Part shown: one piece after another, positions 27,133 through 34,150 of the stretch
Position numbering within the stretch: the stretch's first letter is position 1
Layout of the letters: each line of letters opens with the position of its first letter
The notes under the pieces: model-generated
What the model was told of the DNA's origin: nothing
Database searches by the model: none
What the model saw: the letters and a program-made list of their open reading frames with translations, nothing else
Assembly (NCBI GenBank): GCA_039796575.1
Contig: JBDKJP010000045.1
Location: 62,001-126,000, forward strand
DNA: 64,000 nucleotides
Source: UBA668 sp039796575
GTDB taxonomy: Bacteria; Actinomycetota; Acidimicrobiia; Acidimicrobiales; Ilumatobacteraceae
Reading direction: 5' to 3'
Program-made: the position numbers and the translations under genes

Positions 27133-27645
27133 ATGCACGAGACATACGACGACCTCGCCGAACTGCAGGACCTCATCGAACGCAGCGCGGCGGCCGGCGG
27201 TGCGCACCTCAAGCACGTGCTCACCAAGGACCATCGGCTCTCGGCCGAGGCCGTGTGCTCGGCGCTGCAGGGCATGAATCTGCTCGTGCTCGCCACGGTG
27301 TCGTCCGACGGGCGGCCCATCGCGGGCCCCGTCGACGGCATCTTCTTCCGCGGCCACTTCCACTTCGGCAGCGACCCGAACAGCCTCCGCTTCCGTCACA
27401 TCCGCCGCAACCCGCACGTCAGTGCGTCGCACCTGCCGGGCGAGCACTTGCAGATCACGGTGCACGGGAAGGCGACGCTCATCGACGTGATGTCCGACGA
27501 ACAGACCGCGTTCCGCGAGCACCTGCTGAGCATCTACGTGCCCCGCTACGGCGAGGCCTGGACGGCGATGCTCGAGGGCGGCGCCCAGTACGCGCGCATC
27601 GATGCCGAGCGGATGTTCACGTTCTGGATGCCCGAGGAGCACTGA
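27133..27645 (+). CDS. Pyridoxamine 5'-phosphate oxidase family protein
   Basis: A 170-residue FMN- or F420-binding split-barrel protein. The core runs MNLLVLATVSSDGRPIAGPV, and FHFGSDPNSLRFRHIRRNPHV is the cofactor-phosphate-binding region. The N-terminal 50 residues are an extra helical stretch. Function unknown; the fold supports oxidoreductase or cofactor-binding roles. It sits between WXG100 and the four-gene operon, without overlap to either. Confidence 0.82.
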   Translation: MHETYDDLAELQDLIERSAAAGGAHLKHVLTKDHRLSAEAVCSALQGMNLLVLATVSSDGRPIAGPVDGIFFRGHFHFGSDPNSLRFRHIRRNPHVSASHLPGEHLQITVHGKATLIDVMSDEQTAFREHLLSIYVPRYGEAWTAMLEGGAQYARIDAERMFTFWMPEEH

Positions 27646-27688
27646 CCGCCTGACCGGCCCCGGTCGCGACCTCGCTACCATCGCTGCC

Positions 27689-27931
27689 GTGCTGCTGCTG
27701 GAGTTCACCATCGAGCCCTTCACCGAGGGCAACCCCGGGCCGCACGTGCGCGCCGCGGTGGAAGCAGCCGAAGCACTGGGCGCGACCGTGGAGTTCGGCC
27801 CGTTCGGCTCGTCGTGCACCGTGCCCGCCGCACAGGCCGGCGACGTGTCGGGTGCGGTGATCGCCGCGGCGTTCGCCAACGGTGCCACCCACGTCAGCCT
27901 GCACGTCGAGCAACTCGGGGACAACGCGTGA
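27689..27931 (+). CDS. Thiamine-binding-like (MTH1187/YkoF) protein
   Basis: An 80-residue ferredoxin-like-fold protein resembling the MTH1187/YkoF thiamine-binding family. Typical strands are MLLLEFTIEPF and ATVEFGPFGSSC. TACCAT lies seven bases before the GTG at 27689, so it is probably the leaderless first gene of the operon; its stop overlaps the next start (GTGA). Confidence 0.7.
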   Translation: MLLLEFTIEPFTEGNPGPHVRAAVEAAEALGATVEFGPFGSSCTVPAAQAGDVSGAVIAAAFANGATHVSLHVEQLGDNA

Positions 27932-28296
27932 GCGGCAAGCTGCCGCGCCATCCGCTGGTGCTGGCGGTGAAGCCCATCGTGGAAGCGCTCGGCGCGTCAC
28001 TGGTCGCGGCCGACGAACGCGAGCCGGGCGACCTGCCGCTGAAGTGGGAGGGCACCGTGGTGGCCGCCGTGCGTCCGGCGCCGTTGCACGGTGCGCTCGA
28101 CCGGCTCATCGAATCGGTCGAGCGCGAGCTCGGCGCGCCGCTGCCCACGCTGTCGCGCGAGGACAAGCAGAAGGCCATCCGCCTGCTCGACGAGCGTGGC
28201 GCGTTCACGCTGCGCCGCGCCGTGGAGGACGTGGCCGACGCGATGGGCGTCAGCCGCATCACCGTCTACAACTACCTCAACGCGCTGCACCGATGA
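27928..28296 (+). CDS. HTH-domain regulator-like protein (YheO C-terminal type)
   Basis: A 122-residue protein. Residues 1-65 are a small alpha/beta segment without a recognised family; residues 72-122 form a helix-turn-helix resembling the YheO-type HTH_22 domain (LSREDKQKAIRLLDERGAF, then VADAMGVSRITVYNYL). It could be the operon's own regulator. Its start and stop each overlap the neighbouring genes by four bases. Confidence 0.75.
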   Translation: MSGKLPRHPLVLAVKPIVEALGASLVAADEREPGDLPLKWEGTVVAAVRPAPLHGALDRLIESVERELGAPLPTLSREDKQKAIRLLDERGAFTLRRAVEDVADAMGVSRITVYNYLNALHR

Positions 28297-28835
28297 CCGG
28301 CGCGCTCGTCGTCGTGCCGTACGACCCCGAGTGGCCGACGCAGTTCGACGCCATCCGCACCACCGTGCTGCCCGCCCTCGCCGGCATCGACGTGCTCGCG
28401 ATGGAGCACGTCGGCAGCACCTCGGTGCCGGGCCTGGCCGCGAAGCCCGTCATCGACGTCGACGTCGTGGTGCAGCCCGACGACGTGGCTGCCGCGAGCG
28501 CTGCGCTCGAGTCGATCGGCTACACCGCGCTCGGCGAGATGGGTGTGCCGCAGCGATGGGCGTTCCGCCCGCCGGCCGGTGCGGTTCGCCAGAACCTGTA
28601 CGTCACCGTGACCGGCTGCCTCAGCCTGCGCAACCACCTCGGCCTGCGCGACACGCTGCGCGCCGACCCCGAGCTGCGCGACCGCTACGGCGCCGTGAAG
28701 CTCGCGCTCGCCGAGCGCACCGACGACATCGACGTGTACATCGACGGCAAGACCGAGATGGTGCTCGAGATCCTCGCCCACGCGGGCATCGATCAGGACG
28801 AGCGCGCCGAACTGGAGAGGATCAACCGACTGTGA
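28293..28835 (+). CDS. GrpB family protein (nucleotidyltransferase-like)
   Basis: A 180-residue GrpB/UPF0157 protein. Signature segments are VVPYDPEWP at the N-terminus, EHVGSTSVPGLAAKPVIDVDVVV, and LRNHLGLRDTLRADP. The family has a nucleotidyltransferase-like fold and is often annotated as a CoA-biosynthesis-type dephospho-CoA kinase neighbour; its activity is unsettled. Overlaps both neighbours by four bases. Confidence 0.88.
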   Translation: MTGALVVVPYDPEWPTQFDAIRTTVLPALAGIDVLAMEHVGSTSVPGLAAKPVIDVDVVVQPDDVAAASAALESIGYTALGEMGVPQRWAFRPPAGAVRQNLYVTVTGCLSLRNHLGLRDTLRADPELRDRYGAVKLALAERTDDIDVYIDGKTEMVLEILAHAGIDQDERAELERINRL

Positions 28836-29524
28836 CCGCCCGCGACTTCGACGTGATCGGCTTCGACGCCGACGACACCCTGTGGCACAGCGAGGACTCG
28901 TTCCACGCCGGCGAGATGAAGTTCGTCGAGCTCGTGTCGCCGTACGTGTCGGAAGGCATCGACGTGAAGGCCGCGCTCACCGCGGTGGAGCGCAAGAACC
29001 TGCACACGTTCGGCTACGGCGTGAAGGCGTTCGGCCTCTCCGCCGTGGAGGCCGCCATCACCATCAGCGAGGGCCGCGTGCCCACCGCGGTCATCGGCCA
29101 ACTGGTGGAGATGATCCGCGCCACGCTCACCGAACCCGTGCGGCTGCTGCCCCATGTGCCCGAGGTGCTCGCCGAGGTGGGCCGGCACTACCGGATGGTG
29201 CTCATCACCAAGGGCGACCTCATCCACCAGACGTTCAAGGTGGAGACCAGCGGCCTCGCGCATCACTTCGAACACGTGCAGATCCTGCTCGAGAAGGACC
29301 CGGGTGCGTACCAGCGCGTGCTCGACGACCGAGGCATCGACCCCACCCGGTTCTGCATGATCGGCAACAGCGTTCGCAGCGACATCCTCCCGGTGATGGC
29401 CATCGGCGGCACTGCGGTGCACGTGCCGTACCCGCTGCTGTGGGAGCTCGAGCACGTCGAGCACGACGAGCACTTCGCCGAGCTCGCCTCGATCACCGAC
29501 CTCCCCGCCTGGCTCGGCCTCTGA
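28832..29524 (+). CDS. HAD family hydrolase
   Basis: A 230-residue haloacid-dehalogenase-superfamily phosphatase. Motif I is GFDADDTLWHSE (nucleophile D and acid/base D), motif II LITKGDL, motif III Lys in LEKDPGAY and motif IV MIGNSVRSD. A helical cap lies between motifs I and II. It is the last gene of the overlapping operon and ends before a palindromic convergent gap. Substrate unknown. Confidence 0.9.
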   Translation: MTARDFDVIGFDADDTLWHSEDSFHAGEMKFVELVSPYVSEGIDVKAALTAVERKNLHTFGYGVKAFGLSAVEAAITISEGRVPTAVIGQLVEMIRATLTEPVRLLPHVPEVLAEVGRHYRMVLITKGDLIHQTFKVETSGLAHHFEHVQILLEKDPGAYQRVLDDRGIDPTRFCMIGNSVRSDILPVMAIGGTAVHVPYPLLWELEHVEHDEHFAELASITDLPAWLGL

Positions 29525-29538
29525 TCGCGCGGCGCACA

Positions 29539-29596
29539 TCGGACCCACGGGTGGGTTTCGTGCCAGATCTGGCGCGATTCGGACCCGTGGGTCCGA
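29539..29596. terminator. Palindromic structure in convergent gap
   Basis: A perfect 14-bp inverted repeat (TCGGACCCACGGGT at 29539-29552 and ACCCGTGGGTCCGA at 29583-29596) encloses a perfect 12-bp palindrome GCCAGATCTGGC at 29562-29573. It lies 14 bases after the HAD stop and is followed on the other side by the end of the lipoprotein gene. A two-way terminator is the simplest reading, but the nested symmetry could also be a protein site. Confidence 0.45.
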
Positions 29597-29647
29597 AGTG
29601 AGTCATCGATGGCGTGAAACGGACCCGACCCCGGGAGGGGTGGTGGG

Positions 29648-30169
29648 TCAGGGCATCCAGATCTGCTGGAGGCCGACCACGTTGCCGCCGCGCACGGTGA
29701 CGAGGAACGGGAACGGCTGGTAGGCGAAGCCCTCGGGCGCGCTCGACGAGGGGGCCTCGCCCGCCACCAGTCGCACGAACTCGTCGGCCGGCACGGCGAA
29801 GTTCTCCCGCTGCTCGTTCACCACGGTGAGCGGGCTCACCCCGACGGGCGTGACCGTGATCTCGCGGCTCGGGTCGTCGACCACTCCCATCTCGCCGTCG
29901 CACGCGTCGGCGCCGAGCTCGGCCTCGCACGTCGGACCGAAGAACGCCTGGGTGAGCACGAACTGCACGGCGTCGCCGTCGACGCCGTCGGCCGTGGCCC
30001 AGTACTGGCCGTCGGCCAACGCGTCGGCCGCGGGTGGAATCGGCTGGGTGCGGTCGGGCACGGCCGGTACCGCCACCTTGTCGTACGGGTGCACCACCTG
30101 CTCGTCGTCGCCGCACGCGGCCAACAGCAACGCGCCCGCGGCCAGCAACGCCAACGCACTGCGGCGCAT
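29648..30169 (-). CDS. Lipoprotein, unknown function
   Basis: A 173-residue protein with a type II signal peptide: MRRSALALLAAGALLLAACG, lipobox LLAAC with Cys19. The mature part is acidic and contains a disulfide-capable pair (CEAELGADACDGE). No enzyme motif. The ATG overlaps the coaA stop (ATGA), so it is co-translated with coaA. It probably sits on the outer face of the membrane. Confidence 0.82.
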   Translation of the reverse strand: MRRSALALLAAGALLLAACGDDEQVVHPYDKVAVPAVPDRTQPIPPAADALADGQYWATADGVDGDAVQFVLTQAFFGPTCEAELGADACDGEMGVVDDPSREITVTPVGVSPLTVVNEQRENFAVPADEFVRLVAGEAPSSSAPEGFAYQPFPFLVTVRGGNVVGLQQIWMP

Positions 30170-31122
30170 CACAACCGCCGCAGCGACACGTCGGTGACCC
30201 GATGGTCGGGCCCCTTGCGCAGCAGCAACCCGGCGCGGCCCTTCGTGGGGGCGATGTTCTCGCGCAGGTTCTTGCCGTTGATCTCGCGCCAGATGAACCG
30301 AGCGGTCTCGACGGCCTGCTCGCGCGTGAGGTGCGCGTAGTGCTGGAAGAAGCTGTCGGGGTTCTGGAACACCGTGTCGCACAGCGTGAGGAAGCGCTGC
30401 ACGTAGAACTCCTCGATGTCGAGCTCGTCGGCATCGATGTAGATGGAGAAGTCGAAGTAGTCGCTCACGAACTCGGGGTTCGCCACGTCGCCCGCGCCGC
30501 CCACCTGGAGCACGTTCAGGCCTTCGAGGATGAGGATGTCGGGCTGGCGCACGGTGACGTCCTCGCCGTCGACGATGTCGTAGACGACGTGGCTGTACAC
30601 CGGAGCGCTCACTTCGGCGGCGCCACTCTTCACCTCGCGCAGGAACTGCAGCAGGCGACGCGTGTCGTAGCTCTCGGGGAAGCCCTTGCGGTTCATGATG
30701 CCCCGCTCCTCCAACACGTGGTTGGGGTGCAGGAAGCCGTCGGTGGTGACGAGATCGACCTTCGGATGGTCGGGCCAACGCGCCAGCAGCGCCTGCAGGA
30801 TGCGGGCGAACGTGCTCTTGCCGACGGCCACGCTGCCGGCCACACCGATCACGTACGGTACCTTCGGCGCGAGCGTGCCGAGGAAGGCCGCCGACGCCTT
30901 GTGCAGGTTCTGCGTGGCCGCCACGTACAGGTTGAGTAGACGGGTGAGCGGCAGGTACACGGCCGCCACCTCGTCGAGGTCGATGCGCTCGTTGATGCCG
31001 CGCAGCTCGTCGAGGTCGGCCTGCTCGAGCGTCAGCGGGGTGCTGGCACGCAGGGCCGCCCACTCGGGCCGGGCGAAGTGCAGGTAACGCTCGTTCGTGG
31101 CGAGCGGGTCCGGTGCGGTCAC
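30169..31122 (-). CDS. coaA: Type I pantothenate kinase
   Basis: A 317-residue type I pantothenate kinase, which phosphorylates pantothenate at the start of CoA synthesis. The P-loop is GVAGSVAVGKSTFAR (near residue 98); TDGFLHPN, ERGIMNRKGFPESYD, ILEGLNVLQ and FIWREING are other family segments. The GTG at 31122 is chosen because TAGGGT lies eight bases upstream and the protein has family length. Divergent from a methyltransferase gene with 24 bp between start codons. Confidence 0.94.
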   Translation of the reverse strand: MTAPDPLATNERYLHFARPEWAALRASTPLTLEQADLDELRGINERIDLDEVAAVYLPLTRLLNLYVAATQNLHKASAAFLGTLAPKVPYVIGVAGSVAVGKSTFARILQALLARWPDHPKVDLVTTDGFLHPNHVLEERGIMNRKGFPESYDTRRLLQFLREVKSGAAEVSAPVYSHVVYDIVDGEDVTVRQPDILILEGLNVLQVGGAGDVANPEFVSDYFDFSIYIDADELDIEEFYVQRFLTLCDTVFQNPDSFFQHYAHLTREQAVETARFIWREINGKNLRENIAPTKGRAGLLLRKGPDHRVTDVSLRRL

Positions 31123-31130
31123 GAGGGCAA

Positions 31131-31140
31131 ACCCTACGCT
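31131..31140. promoter_or_regulatory. Overlapping -10 boxes for coaA and methyltransferase
   Basis: TAGGGT (31136-31131, minus) lies eight bases before the coaA GTG, and TACGCT (31135-31140, plus) six bases before the methyltransferase GTG. The boxes share TA at 31135-31136. No Shine-Dalgarno on either side. Confidence 0.55.
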
Positions 31141-31146
31141 GATGAC

Positions 31147-32310
31147 GTGAGCGAACCCCAACGTGAGCCGCAACGGCGCAAGCAGTTGGGGGCGTGGTAC
31201 ACCCCGCCCGAGCTGGTCGACGCGGTGGTGCGCGAAGCGGTGTTCCCCGGTGCGGTCAGCGTGCTCGACCCGGCCTGCGGCGACGGCCGCTTCCTGCGCG
31301 CCACCGGCCTGCCCGAACAGACGGGCGTCGACATCGACCCCGCCACCGAGTTCGAGCACGACGACGCGCTGCGCCGCGACTGGGGCGACCGTCGCTTCGA
31401 CGTGGTGATCGGCAACCCGCCATACCTCAACCAGTTGTCGTCGCTCACCCGGCGCGGCGAGAAGTCGCGCTTCGGTGGCGGTCCGTATGCCGACGCCGCT
31501 GCCGAGTTCCTCGCGCTCGCCGTCCGCCTCGCGCGTCCCGGCGGGCGAGTGGGGTTGGTGCTGCCGCAGTCGTTGCTCTCCACCCGCGACGCCGCACCCA
31601 TCCGCGAGGCCGTCGACGGCGCCGCCGCGCTGCGCTGGATGTGGTGGACCGACTCGCTGGTGTTCGACGCCTCGGTGCGCGTGTGGGCCGGCGTGTGGGA
31701 GGTGGGCGGCGCGCAGGGTGAGGTGCGTCGCGCGTTCGGCGAGGAGTTCGAATTGCTGCCGCCGATGCCGATGCCGCGCACCTGGGCGGGCCTCATCACC
31801 GGCGGCTCCGTCGAACCGTACGACGGACCGGTGCTCGGCGACATCGCCACGTTCACCGCCGACTTCCGTGACCAGTACTACGGGCTCGTCGGTGCGGTGG
31901 GCGACGACGTCGACGGCCCGCCGCTCGTGACCAGCGGGCTCATCGACCCGGGCGTGTGCCACTGGGGCACGCGGCCGGTGCGGTTCGCGAAGCAGCAGTA
32001 CCTCGCGCCGCGTGTCGCGCTCGACCGGTTGACGCCTGCGCTGCAGCGGTGGGCCGAACAGCGGCTGGTGCCGAAGATCCTGATCGCCAACCAGACGAAG
32101 GTGGTCGAGGCGGTGCACGACGTGCGCGGCGAATGGCTGCCCGGGGTGCCCGTCATCACCTGCACCACCGACGAACCCGACCGGGTGATGGCCGTGCTGT
32201 CGTCGCCCGCGACCACCGAGTGGATCCACCATCACGCGGCCGGCAGCGGGCTCGGGAAGGGCTCGGTGCGGCTCAACGCCCGCCTGCTGGCGAGCGTGCC
32301 ACTGCGCTGA
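31147..32310 (+). CDS. Orphan N6-adenine-type DNA methyltransferase
   Basis: A 387-residue class I methyltransferase of the type IIG/Eco57I-like group. SAM motif I is VLDPACGDGRFL and the catalytic motif is IGNPPYLNQ, typical of N6-adenine amino-methyltransferases. The N-terminal GAWYTPPELVDAVV is diagnostic. The C-terminal 200 residues should form the target-recognition region. No nuclease gene is next to it. GTG start at 31147, supported by the -10-like box; an out-of-frame ATG lies at 31142. Target sequence unknown. Confidence 0.85.
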   Translation: MSEPQREPQRRKQLGAWYTPPELVDAVVREAVFPGAVSVLDPACGDGRFLRATGLPEQTGVDIDPATEFEHDDALRRDWGDRRFDVVIGNPPYLNQLSSLTRRGEKSRFGGGPYADAAAEFLALAVRLARPGGRVGLVLPQSLLSTRDAAPIREAVDGAAALRWMWWTDSLVFDASVRVWAGVWEVGGAQGEVRRAFGEEFELLPPMPMPRTWAGLITGGSVEPYDGPVLGDIATFTADFRDQYYGLVGAVGDDVDGPPLVTSGLIDPGVCHWGTRPVRFAKQQYLAPRVALDRLTPALQRWAEQRLVPKILIANQTKVVEAVHDVRGEWLPGVPVITCTTDEPDRVMAVLSSPATTEWIHHHAAGSGLGKGSVRLNARLLASVPLR

Positions 32311-32385
32311 CCTGGGACGATCCGGCAAGAGTTGGTCAATTCGACCACAAGCCAAACAACTTTTGCGGGCACAACGTGTCTGTCA

Positions 32386-32405
32386 GAACGGTCGTACGAC
32401 CGTTC
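32386..32405. promoter_or_regulatory. 20-bp perfect palindrome upstream of secreted protein
   Basis: GAACGGTCGTACGACCGTTC is a perfect 20-bp palindrome centred about 38 bp before the start codon at 32434. A weaker inverted repeat TGGTC-N5-GACCA lies at 32333-32347. CAGTCT at 32421-32426 is a possible -10 box seven bases before the ATG, so the palindrome would cover the -35 region. TetR-like operator geometry is inferred. Confidence 0.5.
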
Positions 32406-32433
32406 CGAATGCACAGAAAGCAGTCTCCCGCGC

Positions 32434-33270
32434 ATGAAACTCTCCCGCCTCGCCGCGCTCGCCGTCGGCTCGCTCGCCGCCGTCTCCGTCGGTCTCACCA
32501 CCGTCGGCGGCGCCGTCGCCCCGTCGGGCACGGTCACCTTCGACGACCTCGGCACCAGCGTCATCGGCACCCACATGGCCGACGGCTACGCCGGCATGCG
32601 CTGGGCCACCAGCGACTGGTACTTCATGTCCGACGCCGCCGGCACCAACACGTACCTCGCCCTCGGCGGACGTGGCACGGCCATCCTCAGCAGCGACGGC
32701 TCCGACTTCCTGTTCGAGGGTCTCGACGCGTTCAGCCGCCGCGGCCTCGACGCCACCGGCAGCTTCTACTTCGTGCTGTACCACGACGGCGTCACGGTCT
32801 ACAACGGCCTGCTCGACAAGGACGGCCGCCAGCGCTTCACCGGTGCGATGACCTCGTTCGTGCCCACCTACACCGGCCCGGTCGACGGCGTCGCCATCGC
32901 GTTCGCGCAGGGCGGCGACGACTGGGACCACCTCGCCATCGACAACCTGCGCCTCGAGGCGGTCGCCGCGCCCGTCACCACCACCGCCGCACCGACCACC
33001 ACCGTCGCACCGCCCCCGCCGGCACCTGGCCCCGCGCCCGCCCCGGCTCCGGCCCAGTCGTTCAAGCTCACGGTGAAGACCAACGGCAAGGGCACCGTCA
33101 CGGCCAGCCGCGCCGGCAACACGTTCGTCGCCGGTCAGGTGATCACCCTCACCGCCACCCCCGCCGCCGGGTCCACATGGCGGGGCTGGTCGGGCGATGT
33201 CACCAGCACCGACCTGAGCATCACGTTCACGGTCACCAAGGACATGGTGATCACCGCGAACTTCCGGTGA
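32434..33270 (+). CDS. Secreted protein with C-terminal InlB-repeat-like domain
   Basis: A 278-residue exported protein. Residues 1-28 form a signal peptide (basic KLSRL, then hydrophobic Ala/Val). The middle (about 30-180) is a beta-rich domain with a VTFDDLGTSV beginning and DGVAIAFAQGGDDWDHLAIDNL end, resembling lectin-like/PEP-type sandwich domains. A Thr/Pro/Ala linker (about 188-208) precedes a 70-residue C-terminal divergent InlB-B repeat-like module (KGTVTASRAG, FVAGQVITLTATPAAGS, WRGWSGDV, ITANFR). Likely surface or extracellular; role unknown. Confidence 0.78.
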   Translation: MKLSRLAALAVGSLAAVSVGLTTVGGAVAPSGTVTFDDLGTSVIGTHMADGYAGMRWATSDWYFMSDAAGTNTYLALGGRGTAILSSDGSDFLFEGLDAFSRRGLDATGSFYFVLYHDGVTVYNGLLDKDGRQRFTGAMTSFVPTYTGPVDGVAIAFAQGGDDWDHLAIDNLRLEAVAAPVTTTAAPTTTVAPPPPAPGPAPAPAPAQSFKLTVKTNGKGTVTASRAGNTFVAGQVITLTATPAAGSTWRGWSGDVTSTDLSITFTVTKDMVITANFR

Positions 33271-33310
33271 TCCGAATGGGGTGAACGGTCGGGCGCCCCC
33301 GCGCGGCGCC

Positions 33311-33346
33311 CGACCGTCAACTCCAGTGCGACCGTCAACTCCAGGG
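33311..33346. repeat. 18-bp tandem duplication at the end of the DUF427 gene
   Basis: CGACCGTCAACTCCAGTG (33311-33328) is followed directly by a copy with one change (33329-33346). It covers the last codons of the DUF427 gene (W-S-stop), so a second in-frame stop lies 18 bases after the first. Confidence 0.75.
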
Positions 33347-34120
33347 CGACTGGGGCCGCGCCTGCGGCACACCGTCGACCACGATGTCGACCTTCTCGTT
33401 GAAGAAGCACAGCAGCTGCTCGATCTTCGGGATCTCCGCGATGGGCGCGGGGTAGTACCAGACGATGTCGGTGGCCACCCGGTCGGGGAGCGCCACCGAG
33501 TGGTAGTGCGCGACCCCCTTGTACGGACACACGCTCGTCGTGTCGGACGGCCGCAGCAGGTCGACCCGCACGTCGAGCCGCGGGATGTAGTAGCGAGTCG
33601 GCAGACCGGTCTCGAACAGCAGCCGCGGCCGCACCGTGTCGGCCACCTTCACCCCGTCGATGAACACCTCGACGTGCCGCGACGACTGCAGCACGTCGAT
33701 GCGCTTGTACGGGTCGCGCGCGTGCTTGAACACCTCCTCGTCCTCCTCGAACCAGGCGTCGACGCGGTCCCACCAGAACGCCACCAGGTCGGCCAGCTCC
33801 GGCACGCCGTCGATCGGTGAGGGGTAGGCCCACACCGCGTCCTCGCGGCGTTCGTCGCCCACCACCACGCTCCAGTACACGGCATCGCCCTTGCGTGGGC
33901 AGTGCGACGTGGTGGCGGTGGGCTCGAGCAGATCGAACCGCACGTCCTTGCGCGGGAAGTAGTACACCGGCAGGTGGCCCTTCTCGAACAGGTACACCGC
34001 CTCGTTGCTGTCGGCCACGAACTGGCCCGCCACCATGACGCGGATGCGACGCGGGCACGGCTCGAACCGCACCTCGGCGGTGGACCCGGTGGCCACGGCC
34101 TGGAGATCGGGGATCGACAT
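33335..34120 (-). CDS. Tandem DUF427 protein
   Basis: A 261-residue protein made of two DUF427 modules, at about residues 18-112 and 140-245; each has the family core (VYLFEKGHLPVYYFPRKDV in the first, LLFETGLPTRYYIPRLDV in the second) and the cysteine turn TTSHCPRKGDAVYW / TTSVCPYKGVAHYHSV. DUF427 proteins are small beta-barrels of unknown function. AAGGGAG before the ATG at 34120 is a Shine-Dalgarno. The C-terminus is duplicated at DNA level (33311-33346). Confidence 0.85.
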   Translation of the reverse strand: MSIPDLQAVATGSTAEVRFEPCPRRIRVMVAGQFVADSNEAVYLFEKGHLPVYYFPRKDVRFDLLEPTATTSHCPRKGDAVYWSVVVGDERREDAVWAYPSPIDGVPELADLVAFWWDRVDAWFEEDEEVFKHARDPYKRIDVLQSSRHVEVFIDGVKVADTVRPRLLFETGLPTRYYIPRLDVRVDLLRPSDTTSVCPYKGVAHYHSVALPDRVATDIVWYYPAPIAEIPKIEQLLCFFNEKVDIVVDGVPQARPQSPWS

Positions 34121-34150
34121 CGGGAGCTCCCTTCGTTCACCCCGATGTTG

